From contig JAQPZY010001301.1 in NCBI GenBank assembly GCA_029931535.1, forward strand, positions 930,001-994,000: a stretch of DNA of 64,000 nt, read 5' to 3'. Each line of letters begins with the position of its first letter. The stretch's first letter is position 1. This document shows positions 1-11,489 of this stretch, piece by piece. The DNA is from Margaritifera margaritifera (Eukaryota; Mollusca; Bivalvia; Unionida; Margaritiferidae). The notes below the pieces were generated by a model. That model was not told the origin of the DNA, searched no databases, and saw only the letters and a list, made by a program, of their open reading frames with translations. The position numbers and the translations under genes were made by a program.

Positions 1-785
1 CAACAACTATGTGCTCCAGGCCTTTACAGTTTGAATTCGTGTTTACATCTGTATATTTGCTTTTAAAAGCTAATACATATGACCAATCACCAACCAAGGT
101 GAACGATATCAGGTCCATTAGGGCATCATGTTTAAAGTAATAACTAACTGTTTATAGAAGGAACAACAAATGCATTGATCTTGATCTAACAGGTTATGTG
201 TCTATGTCAAGAGCCCAAGAACAATATTTCTCTACTACAGCGCAGCTATAGGTAGTTTGATAGGAAATGGAGAGAGCTTTAGTGCGAAACCTTTCATACA
301 TATTATATGTTCATGCAATTTGATAGGCAAAAAACTCTTATATTTTCCTGTATCTGAAATGTCATCATATTCAAATTGCATGGAAGTCTTTATGGGAACA
401 AATGATATAATTTATCTTTGCTTTGTTACCGCTCATCCCCAAAATAAGTACAGATGTATATAGAATCATCATAATTAAATGAAATTGCTGCAAAATTATT
501 CTCCTTTTAATGTTACTATCTCCAAAATTGTGATTAAATACTTATGAATTCTTGTAGAAGTTTCACATATAGAATCGTTAAATTATATCGACATTTCGAA
601 TGCGATGAATTTATATCAGTTAATTCATTTAGGTGCATTTATTTATTTATTTTAGCTACTGCATACGTTCATCAGAAACATTCCTGTTTTTAACGTTTAC
701 TAGGGTCCAGTATGTAGCCTCTTGTGAAGATACCACAGCCCAACGACAGTATGTGCATGTATTAAAATTGTATTTTGTTTTTAAG
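1..785. other. 5' flank and start of duplicated unit 1
   Basis: No convincing exon is visible. From about 250 onward the sequence aligns by eye with 28,545 onward, for example the shared stretch around 'tgtatatagaatcat' at 452 and 28,747. Unit 1 therefore begins near 250 or before the left edge. A stretch at 654-748 has splice-like borders, but the only frame that would join exon A contains an in-frame stop. Confidence 0.5.
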
Positions 786-902
786 ACATCGGCAGTAGCG
801 ACGTTTACCAAGGCAGTACTGTCACTATTGAAGCATATTGGTACAACGTGTACTACTCGGCCTCATTCTCAATAAATTTCACCTTTTTTGCTACATATTC
901 AG
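786..902 (+). CDS. exon A, unit 1: extracellular beta-rich segment
   Basis: Internal exon of 117 bp with acceptor 'tttttaag' and donor 'gtaagt'. It starts and ends in phase 1 and encodes 39 residues. The peptide is rich in Ser, Thr and aromatic residues (GSTVTIEAYW near the start, SINFTFFATYS at the end), as in a beta-sandwich extracellular domain. It contains one N-linked glycosylation sequon (NFT). The leftover G joins the TT of exon B to give Val, so the phases agree. Exon A of unit 2 has the same length, phase and borders with about two thirds identical residues. No named domain was recognised. The upstream exon was not found, so the protein start is unknown. Confidence 0.72.
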
Positions 903-2197
903 GTAAGTAAGCAAAATTAGTCCACACTAATCTTATATAAACTCAATTTCTTCACCTATTTCAAACTGTATGGAAATCTTAGACGATTGCAAGATATGAT
1001 TCTTATTTCACATAATATTGCTGCTAACATTTTCAATCTATTGCATGCATTTTTTGAGTGAACTTACAATATTGGAGTGAGCATACCTCATTAACAGTCA
1101 CACTATCATTCCCTATATTGTTCACATTCAAGGATTGTGTAAATGACAGGGCAGGATAGTGTGCGAGCAAGCAATTGGCATCTTTCAATAAAGAATCAAC
1201 AGGATGATGGCAGACTTTGTCGGTTTTAACAATTAAGCAGTGGATGTTATTCTTACCAACTCCAGTAATCAAAACACCGTATATCGGGTATTTTTTTGTC
1301 GACTCATATTTCTCTCTTTTTTTTTATTGATTTTAAAAGGTTGTAAAGTTAAGTTCTGCGTGATATGTCATCGCCAAATTCCCAATGCCAACCTTTCATT
1401 TTACGATTGCACCAATTATCTTCAACAGCGTAAACTATTTCTGTGACCTTGATTTCAAATATTCTCCTCAAAGAACAGTCAACAAGATTTGACTGAGATA
1501 AGAAACGGTTATATTCACTATGGTTTATTATGTTCATTTCCAAAATTTATTTGCCACCTTCTTTGATTTTTGACTCACAAAACGGTTCTTTTAGGATTGT
1601 AGCATGTCCTTTAAACACGTTCGTATGTCAAAATACTATTATTAATAAAGTGATTTACATATTATTTATTTCTACCGGTAGTTACAAAATACGAAATCTG
1701 CATATGTTTAATCTCCTAAAATAAAATATGAAATTGTACAATGAAAAATATGACGGATGAATAATCATGAGATATTTGTGATAGCCATAAGATCTAGTAT
1801 CGGCCATATTTATCTGATCTTAAGCTAAATTGTATTAGGTTGTGATATGTGTCATAGCTTTTCTATATGTCGGTGGCTTTTGACTTTTTCAAGATAATAT
1901 CAGTAGATGTACTATATATATAAAACTGTTTGTACGACATGTTTTCTGTACAAGCTGTATGAAAATGATAAATTGTGAGACACAACGACACATTACAGTA
2001 TATCTATATTTTCGAAAATAGAAATCTAGGGTCTGCAAATCCCTGTCTGTCCTACTGTTATTTGCTTCTCCTGTAGTATTGTATGTATCTATGTCACATA
2101 AAACATTGTAATCAAGATATATACAAATATAACTATAATGTTAGCTACCTACCTGTACACTCAATATGTATTTTTGTTTTCGTCGTTTTTTCTTCAG
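903..2197. other. intron A-B, unit 1
   Basis: Noncoding, AT-rich sequence. About 1,030-1,500 and 1,530-2,190 align with 29,430-29,880 and 37,150-37,780 of unit 2. Unit 1 therefore shows the state without the 7.2 kb insertion. No gene is seen. Confidence 0.6.
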
Positions 2198-2306
2198 TTT
2201 CACAAGGCACCTCGTGCAGTGGGAATGCAAATTTAAACGCGTCAAGAACTGAATACAGATATAGGCCGTCACCTGGATATGGATTAGGATGGTATTGGAA
2301 CTCAAG
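2198..2306 (+). CDS. exon B, unit 1: start of CUB-like domain
   Basis: Internal exon of 109 bp with acceptor 'ttcttcag' and donor 'gtatgt', starting in phase 1 and ending in phase 2. It encodes the N-terminal third of a CUB-like domain: a first Cys (TSC), then SPGYGLGWYWNS. This matches the family pattern C...(S)P.Y...Y..N..C, with the second Cys at the start of exon C. The spliced codon AG+T gives Ser. The last 19 residues are almost identical in unit 2, while the Cys-proximal part is more diverged. CUB modules are extracellular protein-binding folds, so a secreted or membrane-anchored product is inferred. Confidence 0.75.
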
Positions 2307-2661
2307 GTATGTATTGCGTTTTGAACATATCGTCTTTGCATTAAGTTCAATATATTATATATTAAGTTCAATATATTATATATTCCTAATGGAAAAATGC
2401 CTCATCGATAATTATTTTTTTAAATTAACTATCTGATATATTTCACCTTGCAAGTTCACAACATTTGAAGCTGTTGTGTATATTTGTGTAAATTTACACA
2501 TGTACATAAGCAAATTTCCAAATCTTTTACATAGATGTTTTACAAGATTAGCAATAAGCAAAAATTTGCCTTTAAAATGTGTTTTTGTCAGTAAAATATT
2601 TCATGTTATAAGTGGACAGTATATATGCTAAAATAACTCTCCAGTAGGAATAATAGTAATT

Positions 2662-2706
<45 letters not shown>
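2662..2706. repeat. (TAA)n microsatellite
   Basis: About 45 bp of uninterrupted TAA/ATA triplets. It leads directly into the degenerate GGT/AGT/AAT triplet region. The same arrangement occurs in unit 2 at 38,218-38,246. Confidence 0.9.
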
Positions 2707-2919
2707 GTGATGGTTGTTTTGTTTTGTAGTAGTAATGGTCATGATGGTAGTAGTAATATTGGTAATGGTGATAGTGGTGGTGCTAGTAATATTAATGGTA
2801 ATGGTCGTGAAATAACTAGTAATGGTAATAGTAATGGGGCTGGTAATGGTGTTTATAGGAATAGAGGTTGTAGTCAGAACCAGACTCGTTATCATCCCGA
2901 CCAGAGTCGAATTCCATGA
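2707..2919 (+). other. Gly/Ser/Asn-rich triplet-repeat open frame, unit 1
   Basis: A 71-codon open frame of degenerate GGT, AGT, AAT and GAT codons encodes a Gly/Ser/Asn-rich peptide. It ends in a non-repetitive tail, TRYHPDQSRIP, and then TGA. Unit 2 keeps a longer version whose tail is PRYNPNQNRIP followed by TGA, so both tail and stop persist. Triplet-repeat DNA readily makes long open frames and the introns of the two units are alignable anyway. It could be a cryptic or terminal exon, or simply an expanded microsatellite. No start or splice site was assigned. Confidence 0.3.
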
Positions 2920-3050
2920 ATATAATATGTTCACGTAGATAAATCTTTCTGAGATATTTCCTTGTTACCCATATAAAGACATGTAAAATAAACGGTTTAC
3001 GATATTCAAACACGATACAAAGACAGTTAGATCGAGAGATAGATGGGCCT

Positions 3051-3136
3051 ATACATACATACATATGCATACATACATACATACATACATACATACATAC
3101 ATACATACATACATACATACATACATACACACATAC
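3051..3136. repeat. (ATAC)n microsatellite
   Basis: About 85 bp of ATAC tetranucleotides with one imperfection near the left end. In unit 2 the counterpart (about 38,690-38,711) is only about five copies. Confidence 0.92.
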
Positions 3137-3190
3137 TAGTATCTATCTTTCAACGTCTTTCAGAAATTGTTATAAACCTGGTATTTTTTT

Positions 3191-3198
3191 ATCTCTCG

Positions 3199-3242
<44 letters not shown>
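3191..3242. repeat. (CT)n-(AT)n compound microsatellite
   Basis: About 30 bp of CT dinucleotides followed by about 22 bp of AT. Absent from the corresponding place in unit 2. Confidence 0.9.
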
Positions 3243-3243
<1 letters not shown>

Positions 3244-3452
3244 ACGTTACTAACAGTCATCAAATGATTTACTCAGGAATTAATGATTTTTAAAATCTGA
3301 TTGTTCTCTTTTCCTTTCTATCTTCTTTGGTTTTTGAGAGGAAATCAAAGGATATGTATTGCAAATGTAGACAATATCCATCTAATATTTCATCATATCG
3401 ATTTCTGTCTTCAAATATGTGTTTTTCGTTGACAACCTAAGCTTGTCATACA

Positions 3453-3509
3453 GGCATACATACATACATACATACATACATACATACATACATACATACA
3501 TACATACAT
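3453..3509. repeat. (CATA)n microsatellite
   Basis: About 14 copies of CATA, a second tract of the same motif in this intron. Confidence 0.92.
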
Positions 3510-3660
3510 GTGTCCCATCCAAAGTCACCATTTGGTCGACCAAAGTAACCCTGTAGTTTCCAGTGAAAATGTTTTTAAGGGCATTTTCATAGTGCAGCTG
3601 AAAAGTGCAAAGAGATAAATTTAAGTGTATAATACGCTCATGATCTGATGACAGAATATG

Positions 3661-3928
3661 GTTTATTCATAGGGATGGACCATTTGTTGCTTTCAGCAGC
3701 CCATAATGGCTTGATATATTATTTTGTTTATTCATAGGGATGGACCATTTGTTGCTTTCAGCAGCTCATAATGGCTTCCTATATTATATTGTTTATTCTT
3801 GGGTATGGACCATTTGTTGCTTTCAGGAGCCCATAATGGCTTGATATCTTATTGTGTTTATTCATATCGATATACCAATTATTTGTTGCTTCAGCAGCCT
3901 ATACTGGCTTGATATATTATTTTGTTCT
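3661..3928. repeat. 65 bp minisatellite, about four units
   Basis: Copies starting with 'gtttattc' at 3,661, 3,726, 3,791 and 3,856 give a regular 65 bp period. Each contains 'ggaccatttgttgctttca' or a variant, and 'ataatggctt'. The last copy is the most diverged. Unit 2 keeps a single degenerate unit near 38,852, so the array expanded only in unit 1. Confidence 0.88.
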
Positions 3929-4159
3929 TACCTCTCTCAGCTACCCATAAATTAAAAGTTCGGGAATATAGATATTTAGCTTCCAATTACTTTCACTCGG
4001 AGAGAATATTATCATCATTTCCGCCAAACAGACTCTTCCTTGACTGCAAACAGTGTGCCATAATATCTTGTGCATAAGGTAAGTATTGCATGCCTGATAT
4101 AGACAAGCATCTCGTTAATAAAAAGCATGCGAAATTCATATAGAAAATTACCAATCGAT

Positions 4160-4488
4160 CCAGTGTGTGGCGGTATAGCAACCACTATTGTAATAAAAAT
4201 CCACTAATGTAATAATATTAGAATAGTGGCTCCATTATTGAAATTTATTACAATAATGTTTTGTGATTAACTCGTTTTGTAATAAGCACTATTGAAGTAA
4301 AGTGACAAATTAAACAAATAATTTTGTATGAACAGCTGCCTTGAAAGGCATTACTATGCCATCATCTCATCTCGTTGTTTTTGTTAAGAAAATTGCATCA
4401 ATAAACTTTATTGCAATTAGTATTTTCCCTAACACAGCAAATGAAATCAACGAAATATTATTTCAATAGTGGTTACTGCACAGTGGTC
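4160..4488. mobile_element. small inverted-repeat element (MITE-like), unit 1
   Basis: The ends form an imperfect inverted repeat: 'agcaaccactattgtaata' near 4,178 against the reverse complement of 'tttcaatagtggttactgc' near 4,461. The interior has no coding frame. A copy lies at the homologous place in unit 2 (about 49,790-50,086), so insertion predates the duplication. No clear target duplication was seen and the superfamily is unassigned. Confidence 0.5.
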
Positions 4489-4611
4489 TATAATAGTCTG
4501 ATAAAAGAGAAAATCGCCAGTTTACGTTGGTCAATCTATATATCCTGTTAACCACACTTTATTCGCCACGGTCATCCATCAGTAAAAGTTTCTGAATTTT
4601 CCTTTATATAG

Positions 4612-4730
4612 TTATAGTTGCACATTCACTGTGACTGCAGAACCACAATATTTAACAGACACGATTGTCATCCGGATAGACGGTGTGGATACTAACTTCA
4701 AGAATAATTCGATGGCGGTTTCTCACAGTG
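4612..4730 (+). CDS. exon C, unit 1: middle of CUB-like domain
   Basis: Internal exon of 119 bp with acceptor 'atatag' and donor 'gttagt', starting in phase 2 and ending in phase 1. It opens with SYSCTFTV, supplying the second Cys of the CUB pattern and the following hydrophobic strand. It then reads TIVIRIDGVDTNF, which resembles the CUB 'L.I.DG' strand. The donor is followed almost at once by a (CT)n tract. Unit 2 has the same length and phases with IVIRIDGVD fully conserved. The second canonical CUB disulfide is not evident. Confidence 0.78.
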
Positions 4731-4733
4731 GTT

Positions 4734-4734
<1 letters not shown>

Positions 4735-4770
<36 letters not shown>
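4735..4770. repeat. (CT)n tract at exon C donor, unit 1
   Basis: About 36 bp of CT beginning inside the 5' splice-site context of intron C-D. Unit 2 has the same tract, longer (50,335-50,393). Confidence 0.92.
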
Positions 4771-4773
<3 letters not shown>

Positions 4774-5265
4774 CAAAAATAAAAGGAAATTTACGTAGTT
4801 TTTAAATATAGAAAAGGGTGTAAACTGAGATGTGTATGTACATTATATCAACGGATTAATCCACAAATATGTGGAAGTAGTGCAGAATTATAGTAGTGCA
4901 TATATTTACATTTACAAGGTATGCAAAAGTAAAAAACAAATGTAACAATATTCAAGACCGTCTTTATTTATCCCTCAACCAGTACGATTAAATACAAAAT
5001 ACCTAATAATTATATACTGTGTTGGCCAATTTGTAAACTTGTCTGACACTACCAGTATGCATTACTAGAGAAAAGAGAAAGTGAATATGAGAACGTATGG
5101 ATATAACAAGTAATATGTTTAAATGTGTTTGCATCCGGTTATAATGGTATGTTGATGTGTCTGGTGATTTGAGAGTGTAAAAGTATTACTGTTTTTTACC
5201 TTGTACCACTAAACTAAAATCAAGGTAATAGTGTATCTTTCTCATCACTCCATATTTGAATTTAG
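4771..5265. other. intron C-D, unit 1
   Basis: AT-rich, with no recognisable element. It aligns loosely with 50,394-51,114 of unit 2, for example 'aatccac' followed by 'tatgtggaagt' near 4,856 and 50,771. Confidence 0.55.
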
Positions 5266-5400
5266 GCGGAACTACGTCAATCGACACCAGTCACAGGACA
5301 ACCCACTACTTCCAATACCCTTCTGTGACGTTCCAATATGATGCATTAAATTATGACCGTTATGGAGGGTTTTATGTGGCGTACTGGTCGGAACCGACAA
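5266..5400 (+). CDS. exon D, unit 1: end of CUB-like domain
   Basis: Internal exon of 135 bp with acceptor 'gaatttag' and donor 'gtaaat', in phase 1 at both ends. It encodes the C-terminal part of the CUB-like fold: YPSVTFQYD followed by YGGFYVAYWSEP. This fits the family ending in which a hydrophobic strand is followed by an acidic turn and 'GF...Y'. Joined with exon C (G+GC) it restores Gly without a stop. Exons B-C-D together form a 1-1 phase module of about 120 residues, about the usual size of a CUB domain. Unit 2 is closely similar, with Phe and Tyr positions kept. Confidence 0.78.
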
Positions 5401-6739
<1,339 letters not shown>

Positions 6740-6842
6740 GCTTTTCTGGAACAGAAACCTTGACAGCCTACCATTTTTCCAAGCAGACGGTTAACCGAGC
6801 ATTCTCATTATCGAAGGTTCCATCACCATATTTAAACACCGT
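6740..6842 (+). CDS. exon E, unit 1: beta-rich segment after CUB
   Basis: Internal exon of 103 bp with acceptor 'cttgcag' and donor 'gtaagt', starting in phase 1 and ending in phase 2. The spliced codon A+GC gives Ser. The peptide begins SFSGTETLTAYHFSKQ and then has a short hydrophobic stretch. Its start resembles exon A (GSTVTIEAYW against GTETLTAYHF), so A and E may be the first exons of the same repeated domain. The next exon, which must start in phase 2, was not found. Unit 2 matches in length and phase. Confidence 0.7.
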
Positions 6843-7095
6843 GTAAGTATTCATCATATGCACAGCTTTAAAACTGCCATACATCTCGGTCTGTCTTCCT
6901 TAATCTTAATCCTTAATTTCTATCTATTGCTCATTCTATTTCTATTTTATCATAAAATTGACCACGTTAGTAGCTCAGTAGGTGTTGTTCATATATTTTT
7001 CGATTCGGCTTTAGTGGGAAGCAGTTATAGCAGTTACTATCCTGTCAGCGGTGGGACTGGCGATGGCGTCAACATGCTGTTATTGTTTTAGGCCA
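6843..7095. other. sequence downstream of exon E, unit 1
   Basis: AT-rich and alignable with 53,577-54,055 of unit 2 at both ends, for example 'tcatatgc' and 'agctttaaaact' just after the donor. No further exon is supported. Confidence 0.45.
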
Positions 7096-7099
7096 TTTT

Positions 7100-7600
7100 T
7101 TGTGTGCACATATTTCCTAAACGCCTCGGTAGATTCCCTTAATACTTGGGATGAATCATTATGAATCTAGGACAATTCTTCTTCCGCGACATCCTGGCTC
7201 GCCTCTTGTACCTACGGGTCAAGGTCACAGTCATAAAAAGTTGCCTTAATATTTTGCTTAAAGATGTTTATTTGCTTATATTTCTTGAATCCCTTGATGT
7301 ATTTTCTTTTATTGTGGATCAGTCATTATAAAGCTAAAGCTATTATCATTTAGTCTACGAAATGACGGCTCGTTCCTTTGACCTTAGCGTCAATGTAACA
7401 GTTATAGAAAATTTGCGTGGTTTTGGGAATTTGTGTGTGTGTGTGTGTGCCTATTTTCCTAAAACTTTTTGAAAAGGTTCTCATATTACTTGCAATTAAT
7501 CATTATGAAGCTAAGACAATTAATTCTACGACATTTCTCCCTAATTCCCTTCTACCCCCTAAAATATATGTTCTATTTCTAAAATCAGATCTTTCAATTA
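7100..7600. repeat. degenerate tandem repeat of mollusc type, unit 1
   Basis: About three diverged units of roughly 165 bp, recognisable by 'atttcctaaac' or 'tatttcttgaatccc', then 'gaatcattatgaa' or variants, then 'aaggtcacagtcata'. This phrase set resembles dispersed tandem repeats widespread in bivalve genomes (family name not assigned). Unit 2 keeps a counterpart at about 54,060-54,460. Confidence 0.55.
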
Positions 7601-7619
7601 GAAATTAGAAACTACATTT

Positions 7620-9180
7620 TCCAAGTCCAGAGTGTCTAGTTCTGAACACAGAAAGTTAAACATACTTTAAAGACTTTAAGAAAAATAAAATAAATATTAA
7701 AAATGAGCACACTACTTAAAGAAATAAAGCTTCATGACAAATCATATCATTATAGATTAGCAGAGCAGGATCAAATGATTGATTAAATATACGCTATTTA
7801 GAGATTCATATCCAAATGTGGCAGCTAATGTTATTTTATTTCACATGAAAAATAATAGAGCAGTAAAGAGACATGTTAGATGTTATTATATCAATACATA
7901 ATGGGATTTATATCTTTGAAAGAGAGCAGGATGAGTGCTTCAGATGATTACTAAATGGGGAAGAGATTAAATATGCAACAGACCTTTAAAACTAGCTTTT
8001 GTGATATTCGATTAGCCTCTATAACCTATTGCGCACAATCACCGCCTCTGTTAAAATAATAATAATAATAATAATAATAACGACTTTGTTTATAGAAGGT
8101 AACTCAGTTAGTTACACAAAGTAATCTACATTGAGGCCTTATGTTATGTACAATATATACAGATATGCAGCACAATGTGATAAATTTGGCTTAGCACCAA
8201 AGAATTGAGTTATTCAGAAAATCAAAGTTTCAAGCCCAGAACATATGCACAAGCATAATTGAGTACATAGACATATATATTTTGGGGAATTGTTTTAATT
8301 TTTAAACCGGTTGAAAGTGGTTGACTGAGTTATGATGCGCGTTTTCTATCTGCAGTCTGCAATAGTTTCGTGATTTATTCTTTGTGAAGATTTTTTCAGT
8401 CTCTTTTAATTTCTACGTTGTTTTTGTTATAACAAAACATAATAAATAAAACAGAAAAGTACCAAATATCAATAACAAGGCTGAATACCATGTTCAGCAT
8501 GGAAAGCAAACAACAGCAACAGTAGATTTGAATAACCGACTGATAACTGAACGGATGTTTGAGGGTAATTTATCAAATGTTTTACTTGTTACAGCTTGTA
8601 ATGAATTAAGTTTATGCTGGAATCCATCTTTTGTTTTATCTACAGCGCCATTACGAGCAGGATTTTAGAGTAGGAGCTTATTCTCCACTCCACTCAACAG
8701 TTCCTCGAACTAGAAGTACTGGTTATACTCCTAATGTACTAGCAATACTCCTACAGCTATAAAACACAGTTACTATTGTTTTTCCTTTCTCTGTCCATAA
8801 TCTCTTTACTCTCTCTATGAATAACAATTGTTCATCACAATGCCATTCAGAACATTTATATTCTTAGTAATTGCATGCATCATTTCATGTTTTGTACCAA
8901 TAGCAGCAACCCTTTAATCCTTTTGTAACTTTCAATGGAGCTTTTAATTCAGTGGTTCCCAAATCCCGGGTCGCTACCCAAATGAGGGTACTGGTACTGC
9001 ATTTTGGGTCTTTAATACGATTGATTTCTTATTTTCATTATTTAATGTTATCATAATACTTTTTAATAGCAATAATAATAGCATCTAATTTTGAATTAAT
9101 TTCAATTATTGCCTGTGGATATCCAGTCATTTCTCCCTTATTCTGAAATAAAAACTTTAGATTTACTAACTTCCTTCCTT
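7620..9180. other. noncoding interval with unit-1-specific stretch
   Basis: About 7,660-8,540 aligns with 54,700-55,200 of unit 2. About 8,550-9,200 has no counterpart there. At 8,951 it contains 'cagtggttcccaaatcccgg', which resembles the terminus of hAT-type transposons. A short (ATA)n tract lies at 8,051-8,080. No intact gene is seen. Confidence 0.45.
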
Positions 9181-9760
9181 ATCAATTTGATCAATAATTT
9201 GGAGACTAGTATATATTGTTTATAATCTTCATTTAATTTCTACACATTAACTACTTCATCTTGTTTGATTTCCTCAGTCCTTACTGGTAGATTAGGATTT
9301 ATTTGGTAATTAGGTGTTTCTGTAATAATTAATATTTGTCCAGTTAACTGTATGTGATCTCTCGCCAGATTCAGTTAATATTATATCAATGAAATCATGC
9401 TTGTATGTACCTTCTATTACTTAACGCTAAATGGATTATATGCTTTCGTATCTTTTCTTTCTTTTCTTACTATTGTTGTTCTTTATAGATGCAAACTGTA
9501 TGGTTATTATAAGTGTCTATTTTAACATCCAGGAATACTACTCGAACGAATAATGGGTCAATCTTTGGACTCTTCTTCTTTAAAATTTCTACATAACCGC
9601 AAACGCAGATGTCTACATACTTCTCAATGGCATTACCTGATCCAACTGAATAAGCGAATGCATATAAAGAAGTTTCAATAATTGAATTTGCAACTTTATT
9701 ATATATGTCTTCCAGAAATACTATTGGAGAGTTATTTATTCTCTTTTTTATACTTTTCAA
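9180..9760 (-). pseudogene. unclassified minus-strand coding remnant, unit 1
   Basis: A 96-codon frame (9,470-9,760) is followed in another frame by further coding-like sequence down to about 9,180. It contains hydrophobic alternation and EILKKKSPKIDP. The homologous place in unit 2 (about 55,200-55,800) retains EVLKKGSIKIDP in the same frame but with stops. The protein family was not recognised. Together with other minus-strand remnants to about 12.8 kb it may be part of one old DNA element. Confidence 0.4.
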
Positions 9761-9779
9761 ATTAAAATTCTTTCAAATT

Positions 9780-10380
9780 CTTCTGCAAGGGAACTTACAA
9801 CATAGGACAAGGAGATTTTAATTTTAATTCCACGTTTCTTGCTTTTATCCACACTTCTATTTGAAAACAAAAACTTATGAAGTACGCCACAAAACAATAG
9901 AGTATTGGTGGTACTGAGCATAAGCTGTTTATCGCTAAGAATAGGTATTGCTATACATATTACTACATATTAATGTCAGTATTATTATGACGTCAGATGT
10001 ATTTATACACAGTGGTATCAGTTATTGTTTGATTGCGACGAACAGCATAAGCAGTTTGTTTCTTTCCTACACAATTGCTTTAATACAAATCTACTATAGG
10101 ATTAAGCCGCATTAACAGTACTTCCGGATTAGAAATCTAATAATATGATAGTAATACACATTTTCTCTTAAGAGCAGTGTTTAATAAATAAACATAATTT
10201 GTTATGCTCATACTCAGTCTACTAATTATTTCCATATATAATTGCTAAAGGTTTGCTGTCTTCAGAGCAAAACATTTGTACAAGAAAAATGTAAACATCT
10301 AATAGTTGTGCATTCGGCACTTGCTCCCGCCGCACTCAAACTTTTCTTTTCAATTTGCAACCTTTGCTGTAAGCTTCTCG
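9780..10380. other. noncoding interval, unit 1
   Basis: AT-rich. The right part aligns with about 56,850-57,000 of unit 2. No gene is supported. Confidence 0.4.
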
Positions 10381-10387
10381 AAAAGGC

Positions 10388-10510
<123 letters not shown>

Positions 10511-10555
10511 CCTCCCCGGAGACTTGACGTGTTGACTTTCTTTATTTTTTATTTT

Positions 10556-10765
10556 CTACTTTCTCAGTTGCATTTTGTCTCTTTGTCTTTGTTTACTCGT
10601 TGATGATAAAAAGAGGGAACAAAACCATAAAATTTGTTCGATTTCACTATCACTTATTGCTTTGCCTATGATGTCGTCAGCACTGTTTAACTTCCTGATT
10701 GCAGGGGTTACTTTATCATTATGTTTGAAAACTTTGTTGTAGATCAACTTCTTCCAACAAATCAT
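10556..10765 (-). pseudogene. conserved acidic minus-strand fragment, unit 1
   Basis: A frame of about 69 codons contains KLNSADDIIGKAISDSEIEQ. The homologous frame of unit 2 reads KLNSVNDMMGAAISDSEIEH, so 14 of 20 residues are kept. The family is unknown. It is either a transposon protein fragment or an intronic gene remnant inserted before the duplication. Confidence 0.42.
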
Positions 10766-10799
10766 AACAAGGTTGCACTAAACTCACTAAAATCCAAAA

Positions 10800-11480
10800 G
10801 ATAACTACACTAATACCTACGTTTCTTTCTAAAAACACATTAGTGTTCGATCTCTTTAACTAAATCATTTTTATTATTGTTAATCCTTTCCAAGGTAAAT
10901 TTAATACCATTGTCAATTGGTAGAATAGGATATAAAAAGAAGTACACTTGGTACCGGTTCACTCAAAGCTGTGATATGGATATGCATGAAAGAGACAGTT
11001 TAGAGGTTGCTTATGGTACGATGGACAGTACTTTTATCTTGAAGTACGAAGTCATTGAATATCAATTTTACCCCGTCGTAGCTATGAGGTAGTCAATTAT
11101 GAGCAGTCTAAAAGAAACTGGAATGATCAGCTTAATAATTTCTTAAACATCCATGGTTGACGGTGGGGAAATTGTAAATAGCTTGCCAAAATAACGCTGT
11201 AGGGTAAGGTAAGAGTAGAGTTTAATGTTGCATCTTAAATTGAGTTGATAATATTTTTCTTCCAGTCGACGTTTGCCAGCAGACAAAACGTATGCTATAT
11301 ATTAGCCCTAAATATGTAAGCATTATTGCAATGCAAGTTTACTTTACCTTTTGTATGTAAAGTATTAACAATTTGTCTAGTAAAAGTCCGTATACTATTA
11401 GGTAGTAAATTGTAAACTAAGTACAAATGGAATAAAAATATCTGAAATTTATCCCGATATCCAGATTTGACGGTAGCCCT
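10800..11480. other. minus-strand coding-like remnant and noncoding DNA
   Basis: Around 10,880-11,100 the minus strand aligns at protein level with 57,498-57,818 of unit 2 (RYQVYFFLYP against IYQVYLLYMF), but in unit 1 the frame is broken by stops. The remainder is noncoding. Confidence 0.35.
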
Positions 11481-11489
11481 ATTTACGTC

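Larger units (their letters stand above)
2307..4611. other. intron B-C, unit 1
   Basis: A 2.3 kb intron packed with simple repeats, a triplet-repeat open frame, a 65 bp minisatellite and a small inverted-repeat element, each listed separately. The matching intron of unit 2 is about 12.3 kb because of a large insertion. No exon of the CUB-like gene was recognised here. Confidence 0.6.

Noticed and set aside
654..748. Possible exon upstream of exon A with 'ttattttag' acceptor and 'gtatgt' donor
   Set aside because: The only frame compatible with exon A contains a TAG, and unit 2 lacks the borders.
2662..2934. Ile/Thr-rich minus frame
   Set aside because: Translation of the triplet repeat on the other strand. 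It has no conserved ending.
3051..3136. CRISPR-like or origin-like array
   Set aside because: It is a plain tetranucleotide microsatellite without spacers, in an animal intron.
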